A DNA stretch of 64,000 nucleotides from Geodermatophilus sabuli (lineage in GTDB: Bacteria; Actinomycetota; Actinomycetes; Mycobacteriales; Geodermatophilaceae). The position numbers and the translations under genes are program-made. The stretch covers positions 1 through 64,000 of the forward strand of contig NZ_JAAGWF010000004.1 in NCBI RefSeq assembly GCF_010686765.1. Reading direction: 5' to 3'. This document shows positions 1-8,377 of this stretch, piece by piece; the first letter of the stretch is position 1; each line of letters opens with the position of its first letter. The notes under the pieces are model-generated. The model saw only the letters and a program-made list of their open reading frames with translations. It had not been told where the DNA came from and made no database searches.

Positions 1-101
1 TAGAGCATCCGGTCGCCCTCGTAGATGCAGTCCACCGGACACTCGTCGATGCACGCCTTGTCGAGGACGTCGACGCAAGCCTGGGTGATGACGTAGGTCA
101 C
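1..101 (-). CDS. 7Fe-type ferredoxin, N-terminal part (cut by window edge)
   Basis: Electron-transfer ferredoxin of the two-cluster (3Fe-4S/4Fe-4S) bacterial type. The visible 33 residues start MTYVITQACVDVLDK and carry Cys9, Cys17, Cys21 and Cys25 in the C-x7-C-x3-C-x3-C spacing of this family; the second cluster lies beyond the left edge. The GTG start overlaps the TGA stop of the upstream small gene (GTGA), so translation of the two is probably coupled. The N-terminus closely resembles that of the frameshifted ferredoxin at 54598-54920. A plausible partner is the divergent P450 at 710, but that pairing is inferred from position only. Confidence 0.85.
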   Translation of the reverse strand, partial: MTYVITQACVDVLDKACIDECPVDCIYEGDRML

Positions 102-349
102 CGCGAGATCCTGTCCGGCTGCAGGTGCACGGCCGCTGCCTCTGCTGCGGCGGTGGGCCGGTCGACCTCAGTGAGGCACCCGTGCTCGTATGCGGCGCTG
201 AGGTCGATCTCGTCACCAGGAAGGAGAATGACCGTCGAGCCGAGCGCTGGAAGGGCCCGACCATCGCGTGGGATCACTCGGGCATCACGGCCGACCTCGA
301 GATCCGTGAAGACCTCCGGCCAGGGTGAGGTGTACCGGTAACGGGGCAT
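98..349 (-). CDS. small hypothetical protein coupled to ferredoxin
   Basis: 83-residue protein starting MPRYRYTSPWPEVF, not assigned to a family. It is acidic and beta-rich in the middle (PEVFTDLEVG, STVILLPGDEIDL), with an alanine-rich tail. Two things support it as real: a GGAG about six bases before the ATG, and a stop codon that shares bases with the GTG start of the ferredoxin, the usual arrangement for coupled genes. It may be a companion of the ferredoxin, but no function can be read from the sequence. Longer extensions upstream lack a ribosome site and were not used. Confidence 0.55.
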   Translation of the reverse strand: MPRYRYTSPWPEVFTDLEVGRDARVIPRDGRALPALGSTVILLPGDEIDLSAAYEHGCLTEVDRPTAAAEAAAVHLQPDRISR

Positions 350-709
350 GCGAACTCCGATCGGTTCGGCCGACTGCGCCGGCGGCTGCAAGCGCTGGCT
401 CAGCGCGGCATCGGGCGAGGAATCGCTGCTGCGTGCGCCCCTCAGACCGGAGACCACGGTCCCATGGGATGTGACTGCTGTCTCAGGTGTAACCACGTGT
501 TCCGACACTCGTTCCGCCGGCCGGGGACCCCGCACGTTCACGCGCCCAACGCCACTTCCGGTTGTGCACGGGCGGACCTGGGCGATGGCGGAGCCGACGG
601 GCCACGCGCGCAAGACGGGTGCTCGTTCAGGTGTTTTCACCTGAGACACGGTTCACAGGCGGTGAGACGGTCCTCACATTCCACAGGCCGGGAGCCCCAC
701 GGAGGCAAC
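350..709. other. divergent intergenic region
   Basis: 360 bases between the small gene/ferredoxin (leftward) and the P450 operon (rightward), so it should hold both promoters. No credible coding sequence was seen; the open frames here are unsupported GC-rich shadows. No clear -10/-35 pair or strong palindrome was recognised. Confidence 0.5.
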
Positions 710-1933
710 GTGACCGCCACGACAGTGCCCGAGAAGCCGAACGTCCTCTCGCAGGAGTTCGCTCGCGATCCGCACACCTACTACCGCATCATGCGCGACT
801 ACTACCCCGTGCTGCACGACGACGTCAGCGGCTACTACTTCGTCAGCCGCTACGAGGACGTCGAGCGGATCTACAAGGACTCGGTCGGATTCTCGAATGA
901 GAACTACGGGTTCCAGATGGAGCCGGTCATCGGCAGGACCGTAATCCAGATGGGTGGCCGGGAGCACTCGGTCAACCGCCACCTGGTCACTCCGGCGCTG
1001 CGGGGGAACTACCTCAACGAGATGCTGCCGCAGGTCGACGACCTGGCCGGCGAGATGATCGACGAGTTCCGCCACGCCGGCCGGGTCGACCTCGTCGAGC
1101 AGTTCACGAAGTGGTTTCCCATCAACGTGGTCGTCAAGATGCTCGACCTGCCGCGTGGGGACCTGCCGAAGTTCCACAACTGGTACTCGTCCCTGATGGC
1201 GTTCCTCTCGAATCTGACGAACGACCCGGAGATCCACGCTTGGGGCATGCGCACGCAGGAGGAGTACCCCGCGTACATCCTCCCGATCATCGCCGAACGG
1301 CGGCGCAACCCCGGCACCGATCTCATCTCCCGCCTGACGCAGGCCGAGATCGACGGCGAGCAGTTCTCGGATGAGCAGATCAAGGCGCTGATCGGCCTGT
1401 TGCTGATCGCCGGTGGCGAGACGACCGACAAGGCGATCGCCAGCACCATCAAGCACCTGCTCCTGAATCCCGATCAGCTCGAGGCGGTCAAGAAGGACCC
1501 GGCCCTGGCGACCAACGCGCTGGTGGAGAATCTCCGCTACCACCCGCCGGTGCAGATCATCCTCCGCACAGCGACCGCCGACATCGAGGTGTCCGGCACG
1601 ACCATCCCGGCCGGCAGCGTGGTCGCGTGCGTGAACGGTGCGGCGAATCGCGACGAACGCCGCTTCGAGAACCCGGACGAGTTCGACATCTTCCGACCCG
1701 ACTTGAACATCAGGCAGGCGTTCGCCGGCTCGGCCGACCACATCGCCTTCGCGCTCGGCCGCCACTTCTGCGTGGGCTCGCTGCTGGCCAAGCGGGAAGG
1801 GGAGACCGCCATCACCCAGATTCTCGCGGCCATGCCGGACATCCGGTTCGCCGACGGCGCGGTGCCGGACGACGTCGGGCTCTTCACGCGGGGACCCGAG
1901 CGCCTTGTCGTCGAGTTCACCCCCGCCGCCTGA
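710..1933 (+). CDS. cytochrome P450
   Basis: Soluble bacterial class I P450 of 407 residues, the normal length, that hydroxylates a small organic substrate with electrons from a ferredoxin. The I-helix oxygen-binding motif AGGETT lies near residue 237, the ExxR motif reads ENLR, and the haem loop FALGRHFCVG places the haem-ligand cysteine at residue 354. The GTG start has a GGAGG five bases upstream; the frame extends further left without support. It is followed within 50 bases by an aldehyde dehydrogenase and then an alcohol dehydrogenase, suggesting sequential oxidation of a methyl or methylene group to alcohol, aldehyde and acid. The substrate is not identifiable. Confidence 0.93.
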   Translation: MTATTVPEKPNVLSQEFARDPHTYYRIMRDYYPVLHDDVSGYYFVSRYEDVERIYKDSVGFSNENYGFQMEPVIGRTVIQMGGREHSVNRHLVTPALRGNYLNEMLPQVDDLAGEMIDEFRHAGRVDLVEQFTKWFPINVVVKMLDLPRGDLPKFHNWYSSLMAFLSNLTNDPEIHAWGMRTQEEYPAYILPIIAERRRNPGTDLISRLTQAEIDGEQFSDEQIKALIGLLLIAGGETTDKAIASTIKHLLLNPDQLEAVKKDPALATNALVENLRYHPPVQIILRTATADIEVSGTTIPAGSVVACVNGAANRDERRFENPDEFDIFRPDLNIRQAFAGSADHIAFALGRHFCVGSLLAKREGETAITQILAAMPDIRFADGAVPDDVGLFTRGPERLVVEFTPAA

Positions 1934-1979
1934 CTCACGGCCCCGGCCACCCATCCCACTCCACGAACGGAGCTCTCCC

Positions 1980-3539
1980 ATGACAGCGACCCTGGAGACC
2001 CCTGCGGTCACCCCGCCGGACGCGGCCGTCCCCCACTACCGGATGTTCATCGACGGGCAGTGGATCGACACCTCCACGCGCTATGAGCTCGTCAACCCGG
2101 CCACCGAGGAGCTCGTCGCCACGGCCGCGAAGGGCGACATCGAGCACGCCGAGGCTGCCGTGGCCGCCGCGCGGCGCACGTACGAGGAGGGCGTCTGGCG
2201 ACACACCACACCCGAGGAGCGAGCGGCGGTCTTCGAGGCCGTTGCCGACGCCATCGAACGGCGCGCAGACGAGCTCACCACGATCGGCACGCGGGAAGGC
2301 GGCGCGCCGTACCTGCTCTCGATGGCGTTGAACGCCGGCCAGCCCGTGTCGAACCTCCGCTACTTCGCGAACCTGGTGCGCAGCTACCAGTTCGAGACGC
2401 CCGGGCCGCTGGCCGGTCCGATCCTGATGGGCGGAGTCATCCGCCGGGAGCCGCTCGGGGTCTGTGCGGCAATCGTCCCCTGGAACTTCCCCCTCTCCCT
2501 GGCCATCTGGAAAGTGGTGCCGGCCATGGCCGCCGGCAACTCGGTCGTCCTCAAGACGGACGAGAAGACGCCGATCGGCGCGCTCGAGTTCGCGCGGGAG
2601 CTCCAGGCGGCCGGGCTGCCCGACGGAGTCTTCAACGTCGTCACCGGGGACGGCGAAGTCGTGGGCGAGTACCTCGCGACACACCCAGCGGTCCGCAAGG
2701 TGGCCTTCACCGGCAGCACCGAGGTCGGCAAGCTGGTCTCCGAGGCGGCCAGCCGATCGAACCTCAAACGAGTGACGCTCGAGCTCGGTGGCAAAGGTGC
2801 CAACGTCGTCCTGGACGACGCCGACATGCAGATGGCCGTGGACGGGGCGATCTGGGCCTTCCTCATGCACGCCGGTCAGGCATGCGAATCGGGCACCCGG
2901 CTCCTGCTCCCGGCAACGATCCACGACCGGTTCGTGCAGCGCCTGATCGAGCGCCTCGAGACGGTCAAGATCGGCGACCCCCTGGACCCGTCGACCAACA
3001 TCGGGCCCCTGATCTCCGCCCGGCAGCGGGACCGGGTGCTCGCCTACATCGAGGGCGCGAAGCAGGACGGCGCGACGGTGGCACACGGCGGTGGCGTCCC
3101 CGAGGGGTTCGACACGGGCTTCTGGGTCGAGCCCACCGTGCTGACCGACGTCACCAACGACATGGAGGTCGCCCGCGAGGAGGTCTTCGGCCCGGTGCTG
3201 TGCGTCCTCAAGTACGACACCGTCGACGAGGCGATCGCCATCGCCAACGACAGCGAGTACGGACTGGCCGCCGGCGTCTGGAGCACCGATCTGGACCGGG
3301 CCATGGAGGTGGCCAGGCGGCTCGAAGCCGGCTCGGTGTGGATCAACGACTGGCACATGGCGCATCAGGACTACCCGTTCGGCGGCTACAAGCAGAGCGG
3401 CAGCGGCCGTGAGCTCGGCCCCCACGCCCTCGACGAGTACACGGAGGCCAAATCCGTCCAGTACAGCCTCCAGTCCGACATCACGAAGCGCGCCTTCGCC
3501 CTGGTGCTCCCCACACCGGCGCCAGCCTGGAACGACTGA
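1980..3539 (+). CDS. NAD-dependent aldehyde dehydrogenase
   Basis: ALDH superfamily enzyme of 519 residues that oxidises an aldehyde to a carboxylic acid. The catalytic cysteine in GQACESG is residue 302 and the general-base glutamate in LELGGKG is residue 268, matching the classical ALDH positions. The cofactor loop FTGSTEVGK and the substrate-side PWNFP motif are present. The ATG start follows the P450 stop by 46 bases, and the N-terminal MTATLETPAVTPPD extension precedes the ALDH core. It sits between the P450 and the alcohol dehydrogenase in one operon and probably takes the aldehyde made by the latter. BoxD of the benzoyl-CoA pathway is also an ALDH, but this one is far from the box operon. 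Confidence 0.93.
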   Translation: MTATLETPAVTPPDAAVPHYRMFIDGQWIDTSTRYELVNPATEELVATAAKGDIEHAEAAVAAARRTYEEGVWRHTTPEERAAVFEAVADAIERRADELTTIGTREGGAPYLLSMALNAGQPVSNLRYFANLVRSYQFETPGPLAGPILMGGVIRREPLGVCAAIVPWNFPLSLAIWKVVPAMAAGNSVVLKTDEKTPIGALEFARELQAAGLPDGVFNVVTGDGEVVGEYLATHPAVRKVAFTGSTEVGKLVSEAASRSNLKRVTLELGGKGANVVLDDADMQMAVDGAIWAFLMHAGQACESGTRLLLPATIHDRFVQRLIERLETVKIGDPLDPSTNIGPLISARQRDRVLAYIEGAKQDGATVAHGGGVPEGFDTGFWVEPTVLTDVTNDMEVAREEVFGPVLCVLKYDTVDEAIAIANDSEYGLAAGVWSTDLDRAMEVARRLEAGSVWINDWHMAHQDYPFGGYKQSGSGRELGPHALDEYTEAKSVQYSLQSDITKRAFALVLPTPAPAWND

Positions 3540-3615
3540 CCGCGCGCGACCACGGGCCCAGGCTCAGCCGGGCCCACCCCATCCACCCAGCAGACAGCCG
3601 GAAGAAGGAAGACCC

Positions 3616-4728
3616 GTGAAGACGAAGGCCGCAGTTCTCTACGAAGCCGGTAAGCCGTTCGAGATCGAGGAGCTGGAGGTCGTCAAGCCAGACGACAACG
3701 AATTGCTCGTCCGCTACGACTATTCCGGGCTGTGCCACTCGGACCTGCACATGGTCAAGGGCCATCTGCCCTTCAGGGCCCCGATGGTCTTCGGTCACGA
3801 GGGCTCAGGGGAGGTTCTCGAGGTCGGGCCCAAGGTGACCGGCCTCAAGCCGGGAGACCACTTCGTGGCCTCCTTCTTCCCAGTGTGCGGGCGTTGCCGC
3901 TGGTGTGTCACCGGCAACTCCCGGCTGTGCGACATGGGCGCGAACGGCCTCGACGGCTTCCTGCCCGGAGGCCGCTTCCCGCTCCGCGGCAAGCAGGGCG
4001 ACTACGGCGCCATGATGACGCTGGGCACGTTCAGCCAGTACGGCACGGTGCACGAGAACTCGATCGTGAAGGTCGACCCCGAGCTGCCGCTGGACAAGGC
4101 GGCCCTCGTCGGCTGCGGCGTTCCCACCGGCTGGGGCTCGGCCGTGAACTCTGCCGCCGTCCGACCGGGTGACACGGTGGTCATCTACGGCATCGGGGGC
4201 ATCGGCATCAACGCCGTGCAGGGTGCGGCGTACGCCGGCGCTCAGCACCTGATCGCGGTCGACCCGCAGCCGTTCAAGCGGGAGAACGCGAAGGTCTTCG
4301 GTGCCACCCACACCGTCGGCTCGGCCGCGGAGGCACAGGAACTGGTCACCCAGTTGACCGACGGCGTAGGGGCGGACAGCGCGATCATCACGGTCGACGA
4401 GTTGACCGCGGAGGTGGTGGACGAGGCAGTCGCAGTCATCTCCAAGGGCGGCACCGTGGTCGTCACGTCGATGGGCCAGTTCGAGACCGACACGATCAAG
4501 ACGTCCGGTGTCCAGTTGGCGCTGTGGGGCAAGCGCATCCAGGGCTCGCTGTACGGCGGCTGCAACCCCCGCCACGACATCCCGAAATTGCTCTCGCTCT
4601 ACCGGACCGGTCACGTCAAGCTCGACGAGCTGATCACCAACACGTACTCGCTCGAGCAGGTCAACCAAGGCTATGACGACCTGATGGCGCACAAGAACAT
4701 CCGTGGCGTGATCATCCACGAGCACTGA
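3616..4728 (+). CDS. NDMA-dependent (mycofactocin-type) zinc alcohol dehydrogenase
   Basis: Medium-chain zinc alcohol dehydrogenase of 370 residues. Catalytic zinc ligands are Cys40 (GLCHSD) and His61 (GHEGSG); the structural zinc is held by Cys91, Cys94, Cys97 and Cys105. The sequence after the structural loop (NGLDGFLPGGRFPL) resembles the actinobacterial NDMA-dependent family TIGR03989. Members of that family keep NAD bound and are thought to be re-oxidised through mycofactocin. This is a family-level inference, as no mft gene lies in the window. The GTG start follows the purine-rich GAAGAAGGAAG. It is third in the P450-ALDH-ADH operon and would convert the P450 alcohol product to an aldehyde. 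Confidence 0.88.
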   Translation: MKTKAAVLYEAGKPFEIEELEVVKPDDNELLVRYDYSGLCHSDLHMVKGHLPFRAPMVFGHEGSGEVLEVGPKVTGLKPGDHFVASFFPVCGRCRWCVTGNSRLCDMGANGLDGFLPGGRFPLRGKQGDYGAMMTLGTFSQYGTVHENSIVKVDPELPLDKAALVGCGVPTGWGSAVNSAAVRPGDTVVIYGIGGIGINAVQGAAYAGAQHLIAVDPQPFKRENAKVFGATHTVGSAAEAQELVTQLTDGVGADSAIITVDELTAEVVDEAVAVISKGGTVVVTSMGQFETDTIKTSGVQLALWGKRIQGSLYGGCNPRHDIPKLLSLYRTGHVKLDELITNTYSLEQVNQGYDDLMAHKNIRGVIIHEH

Positions 4729-4751
4729 TCGGTCGGGGCTGCACTGTGCAT

Positions 4752-4789
4752 GCCGGTTCCGGAGCGCCGACAACGGCGCCCCGGAACCG
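4752..4789 (+). terminator. inverted repeat, possible operon terminator
   Basis: About 20 bases after the alcohol dehydrogenase stop the arms GGTTCCGGAGCGCC and GGCGCCCCGGAACC can pair over about ten bases with one bulge, around the loop GACAAC. It has no T run, which is common for actinobacterial terminators. The position fits the end of the P450-ALDH-ADH operon. Confidence 0.5.
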
Positions 4790-5046
4790 GCAACGCCCCA
4801 CGTAGGCCCGCGGAGGATGTCGCCTGGGCAGCCCCGTATGGAACGGCAACTCGACCCCCCGGGGCGATCAGGACACCCGTGAGCGACTACCAGAGGGCGG
4901 CTGAGACCCTGTACTCCGGTCATGCCGGCAGCAACGGCACAGGACATGATCGAGGGGCCACCACTTCACGGCAGTCCGAACCACGACGTCCCTGGACCCG
5001 CGGGTCATTGCCGACACGTGCCCTGTCTCAACTCGGACCCGCGGCG

Positions 5047-5100
5047 ATGATCACGGGAGTCACCATCCCCGTCGACGCCGGCCGCCCCATCCTGCCTAGC
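5047..5100 (+). pseudogene. relic of a short-chain dehydrogenase C-terminus
   Basis: About 18 codons read MITGVTIPVDAGRPILPS, which looks like the end of many SDRs (a strand followed by the conserved V-D-G/A-G). The sequence upstream in the same frame does not resemble an SDR, so this is at best a short remnant. A chance match cannot be excluded. Confidence 0.3.
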
Positions 5101-5188
5101 GTCGACGACTTCCCAGCTCGCGTTCGACCAGCCTCGGCTGCAGACGAGGACATCCGGCGGCCCGGCCGCGCGCCAGCGCCGCTCCCCA

Positions 5189-7489
5189 TCAGTTCGTGAT
5201 CAGCGACTCGCGGCGGATCACCCAGGCCGTCACCTGCGAGCGCGACCGCAGGTTCAGCTTGGCGAGGATCCGGTTGAGGTGGCCCTCGACCGTCCGCCGC
5301 GAGATCGTCAGCGACTCCGCGATCTCGTTGTTGCTCAGCCCCTCAGCGACGAGACGGCTGATCTCGATCTCACGCGTGGTGAGCAGGTCGTCCCAGGCCT
5401 CGTGCGGCACCGGCACCGGCTTGCCGGACTCGCGGCCGAGTGCGACGGCGACGGCGACGAGCGGCTCCATCGTCAGGCCCGCTTCGAACTCACGGTTGAA
5501 CGGCTCGGCGCCCATGGCGTCGCGCGCGCGTTGCTCGAATTCCGCGCGCCGGCCGACCAGCGCAGGCGTGCCGAACAGCGGGCTGGCTCCGCCCATCGCC
5601 CCACACAACATCCGCCCGATGCCCATGAGCCGCGCGGCCTGCTCGGGCTGGCCGGTGTCGACGAAGTTCCAGGCGAGCACCTCGGCGCACGTGGCGGCGC
5701 CCATCCAGTCGCTGAGCGAGGCCTTCAGGTCGATCGAGTCACGCAGTGCGTCGATGGAGGCTTGCGTGTCCCCGCCCAGGTGGTAGGCCAGCCCTCGTAC
5801 CCACAGGACCCACGAGGTGGCCCACCGCTCACCGTGCGCCTGCCCTTCGGCGACAGCCGCGTCGCACGTTCGGTGCGCCTCGTCGACCCTGTCGGTCAGG
5901 CCGAGCACGAAGGCGATCTGAGCCGCGCAGAGCACGCTCAGCGTCCGGTCGCCGGCCGGTGTCTCGTGGCCCCGCCGTGTCTCCTCGAGCAACGCCAGCG
6001 CTTCGGGGAGGTTCCCGTCGATCTGCTCGACAGTGCCACGGAACTGAGTGGCGCGAATCCGGGCGGCGTCGTCGCCGATGTCGGTGGCAATCAGGCGGCA
6101 CTCCTCCAGGTGTTCCCGCGCGTCGGCGTTGTCGCCCTGCAGCATGGTGTACCAGCCGAGCACCCACAGGGCCTTGGCTCGTTCCGGGCTCGGCTCGGGG
6201 TTCACCGCGAGGCCGCGTCGGAGCCAGAGGCAGCCGTCGCGCATGTTGCCGCACGCGTTCCAGTAGAACCACAGCGCTCCGGCCAGGCGCAGGCCGAGGA
6301 GGCGCTCACCCGGGTCCGCGAACGAGTACTCGAGTGCGGCGCGGAAGTTGGCCAGTTCGCCGTCGAGATGGCGGACGACCTCGAACTGGTCGGCATCCAT
6401 CGAACTCCGCTCGAACTCCTCGGCGAGCCGGAGGTAGTGGTCACGGTGCCGACGGCGGAGCGCGTCGACGTCGCTGCACCGCTCGAGACCGAACATCCGG
6501 ATGCTCTCCAACAGCCGGTACCGCTGGCCGCCCCCGGACGGGGTGAGGGTCACCACAGACTTCTCGACCAGTTCGCCGAGCAGGCGGACGACATCCCGCG
6601 ACCCGATACCGCCGCCGGCGGAGACCTCCTTGGCCGCTTGCAGGTCAAAAGACCCCGAGAAGGCCGAGAGGCGTTGCCATAGCAAGCGCTCCTGCGGGGT
6701 GCACAGGTCGTAGCTCCACTGGATGGCGTTGCGCAACGTCTGGTGGCGGGCGGGTGCGTCCCGATTGCCTCTGTCGAGGACATCGAAGATGCCGCCTTCC
6801 GCCGAGAGGATCTGGTCCAGCGGCAAGCTGCGGATCCGCACGGCGGCCAGTTCGATGGCCAGCGGCATGCCGTCGAGGCGTCGGCACAGTTCACCGATCA
6901 AGCCCAGCTCCTCGTCGCTGGGCGCGAAGCCGGGCAACACCGGCCTGGCTCGCTCGAGGAAGAGGTCGACCGCGTCACCGGCGGGCGTCGCGGTGTCCGA
7001 ATCGCGAGGCAACGCGAGTGGCGGCACGCTCCAGGTCAGCTCGCCGAGGATGCCCAACGGTTCACGGCTCGTGGCGACGATCCGCAGCCCGGGCGCGCAA
7101 CGGAGCAGCACGCTCGCCGCCCGGCCGCACGCCGGGGACAGGTGCTCGCAGTTGTCCAGCACCAACAGCACGCGTCGGTCCTGGAGCTTCTCGCTCAGTT
7201 CGTCGAGGGCCGAGCGATGAGGGTCCCCCGTCACTCCCATGGCGAGCGCTATCGCGGGGGGGACGTTGTCGGGGTTGCTGACCTCCGCGAGCTCGGCGAA
7301 GAAGACTGCGCCGCCGACCTCGGTCGCTGCCCGCCGTGCCAGCTCCTTCGCCAACCGTGTCTTTCCCACGCCGCCGGGACCGGTCAACGTGACGAGGCGG
7401 GAACCCCGGAGCGTCTCCAGGAGCTGCGTGAGCTCCTGGCGTCGGCCGACGAAGTTGGTCAGATCGATCGGAAGGGACGCGCGCCTCAT
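5189..7489 (-). CDS. ATPase/TPR LuxR-family transcriptional regulator
   Basis: 766-residue regulator with three parts. The N-terminal NTPase carries a P-loop GPGGVGKT at residues 37-44 and the Walker B-like strand LLVLDNCEHL. The middle is a long alpha-helical TPR-like region. A C-terminal LuxR helix-turn-helix (LTTREIEISRLVAEGLSNNE, ending RTVEGHLNRI) fills the last 65 residues. The architecture matches the predicted-ATPase/LuxR proteins common in actinobacteria, which sense a ligand through the central domain. The ATG at MRRASLPIDL was chosen because the NTPase core follows at once; upstream sequence in frame is not conserved-looking. It is divergent from the relic-filled gap and the SDR/thiolase pair, which it may control. 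Confidence 0.85.
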   Translation of the reverse strand: MRRASLPIDLTNFVGRRQELTQLLETLRGSRLVTLTGPGGVGKTRLAKELARRAATEVGGAVFFAELAEVSNPDNVPPAIALAMGVTGDPHRSALDELSEKLQDRRVLLVLDNCEHLSPACGRAASVLLRCAPGLRIVATSREPLGILGELTWSVPPLALPRDSDTATPAGDAVDLFLERARPVLPGFAPSDEELGLIGELCRRLDGMPLAIELAAVRIRSLPLDQILSAEGGIFDVLDRGNRDAPARHQTLRNAIQWSYDLCTPQERLLWQRLSAFSGSFDLQAAKEVSAGGGIGSRDVVRLLGELVEKSVVTLTPSGGGQRYRLLESIRMFGLERCSDVDALRRRHRDHYLRLAEEFERSSMDADQFEVVRHLDGELANFRAALEYSFADPGERLLGLRLAGALWFYWNACGNMRDGCLWLRRGLAVNPEPSPERAKALWVLGWYTMLQGDNADAREHLEECRLIATDIGDDAARIRATQFRGTVEQIDGNLPEALALLEETRRGHETPAGDRTLSVLCAAQIAFVLGLTDRVDEAHRTCDAAVAEGQAHGERWATSWVLWVRGLAYHLGGDTQASIDALRDSIDLKASLSDWMGAATCAEVLAWNFVDTGQPEQAARLMGIGRMLCGAMGGASPLFGTPALVGRRAEFEQRARDAMGAEPFNREFEAGLTMEPLVAVAVALGRESGKPVPVPHEAWDDLLTTREIEISRLVAEGLSNNEIAESLTISRRTVEGHLNRILAKLNLRSRSQVTAWVIRRESLITN

Positions 7490-7629
7490 CACACCTGACT
7501 CCCCACAGCCTTCGGGCGACCAATGGCGGGACCCTCGGTTCCAAGGGCCGAATTCGCTGGCGACGGGCGCGCTGTCGCGGCCTGTTCCCGCCCCTCGCAC
7601 CACAAGCATCGGCGGGGGACCGAGTTGGT

Positions 7630-7650
7630 TAACTACGCTAGTTATAGCGT
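7630..7650. promoter_or_regulatory. nested inverted repeats upstream of the LuxR gene
   Basis: Two overlapping repeats: TAACT-N5-AGTTA (7630-7644) and ACGCTA-GTTA-TAGCGT (7635-7650), both perfect. They sit about 140 bases before the LuxR-type start in an unusually AT-rich patch. They are a plausible operator or promoter; no direct evidence of the binding protein. Confidence 0.45.
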
Positions 7651-7842
7651 GACGGTCCCCACTGTCAACACCGACCAACGCCGCTCGGACATCCCCCGGC
7701 CCGCGGGGTCTCATGGTCGCGTCGACCATGCGCCCCCGCCATCGCGTCGGCGGTCCGAGGACCACGGGCGCCCGCCGGTGCTCCTCAGGTGGTGCCGATG
7801 ACAGGGAAACCGCGCCATCGGCCCCACTGGCGGACCACCCAA

Positions 7843-7881
7843 CCGGCCGATCCCGCTGCCTCCCGTGATCAGGTAGGCAGC
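7843..7881 (-). pseudogene. possible relic of an SDR N-terminus
   Basis: Thirteen codons read AAYLITGGSGIGR, close to the T-G-G-x-S-G-I-G-R nucleotide-binding start of short-chain dehydrogenases. Nothing SDR-like continues downstream in any frame, so only a fragment could remain. Low confidence because the motif is short. Confidence 0.25.
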
Positions 7882-7986
7882 TCCTCGGAGAAGGGACGTC
7901 TGCGCGCTGGGTGTCTCATCGTCGAGGGTCGTCACTGCGCGAGACGGCACGGTGCGATGCCGGTACTGATCCCGACGAGCCTGGTC

Positions 7987-8009
7987 ATTACTTAGCTTAG
8001 TGTAGTAAT
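7987..8009. promoter_or_regulatory. operator-like element, copy A
   Basis: Inverted repeat ATTACT-N11-AGTAAT with internal CTTAGC and AGTGT. The region from here to about 8022 matches 58376-58411 upstream of the intact quinone-oxidoreductase-like gene, including a shared CTG-n-GC-nn-CCAGG tail. It lies about 90 bases before the quinone oxidoreductase relic and 370 bases before the SDR/thiolase pair. It was probably the relic's own promoter/operator and may still serve the SDR. Confidence 0.6.
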
Positions 8010-8097
8010 CTGCGCTCCAGGATGGCCAGGCGGCCAGCCCGCCTGAGAGGCCGCCCCCTGTCTGTCCCACCCCACGACCAGGCCGCCGGAGGAAACG

Positions 8098-8315
8098 ATG
8101 CACGCTGTCGCGGTCACCGACCTCGGGGGACCGGACGCCCGGCGGGCGCTCGACATGGCGATACCGCACGCCTGCGCGGCGCGGGGTCCGCATCCACGTT
8201 GCGGCGGCAAGTGTCGTCTCGGCGGACGGGCTGTGCCGCAGCGGCGAACTCGCGGTCCGGCTCGACGCCGTCCACGTGCGTGCCCGGGGTCGCCGGGCCC
8301 GCAGTGCCCGGCCCA
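8098..8315 (+). pseudogene. decayed quinone-oxidoreductase-like gene (paralogue of 58574)
   Basis: The ATG follows GGAGGAAAC and begins MHAVAVTDLGGPDARR, matching MRAVGLTEFGGPEALT of the intact gene at 58574. The match then continues in a second frame (VRIHVAAASVVSADG against VRIRVRAASVVPADG) and finally in a third (VPGVAG against VPGTEVAG). At least two frameshifts and loss of the last three quarters of the gene make it a pseudogene. Together with the conserved upstream element it shows that a whole promoter-plus-gene unit was once duplicated between the two ends of this window. Confidence 0.75.
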
Positions 8316-8377
8316 CCCAGCGTCAGGCGTCAGCCTGCAGCTGGCCGACTGACGCCCTCCATCCAGAGGAGAAGGAC

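Larger units (their letters stand above)
4729..5188. other. gap between convergent genes
   Basis: 460 bases separating the end of the alcohol dehydrogenase from the end of the leftward LuxR-type regulator. It opens with a GC-rich repeat near 4750-4790 (GGTTCCGGAGCGCC and GGCGCCCCGGAACC, a long inverted repeat) that could form a terminator stem for the P450 operon. An open frame spans most of the gap but is credible only as a short dehydrogenase-like tail, listed separately. Confidence 0.45.

Noticed and set aside
5625..7200. Several long plus-strand frames opposite the LuxR-type regulator
   Set aside because: They are antisense shadows; the minus-strand protein has clear P-loop, TPR-like and LuxR motifs.
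7490..7765. 92-residue N-terminal extension of the LuxR-type regulator
   Set aside because: The segment overlaps the AT-rich promoter-like repeats at 7630-7650 and is not protein-like; the NTPase core begins after the ATG at 7489.
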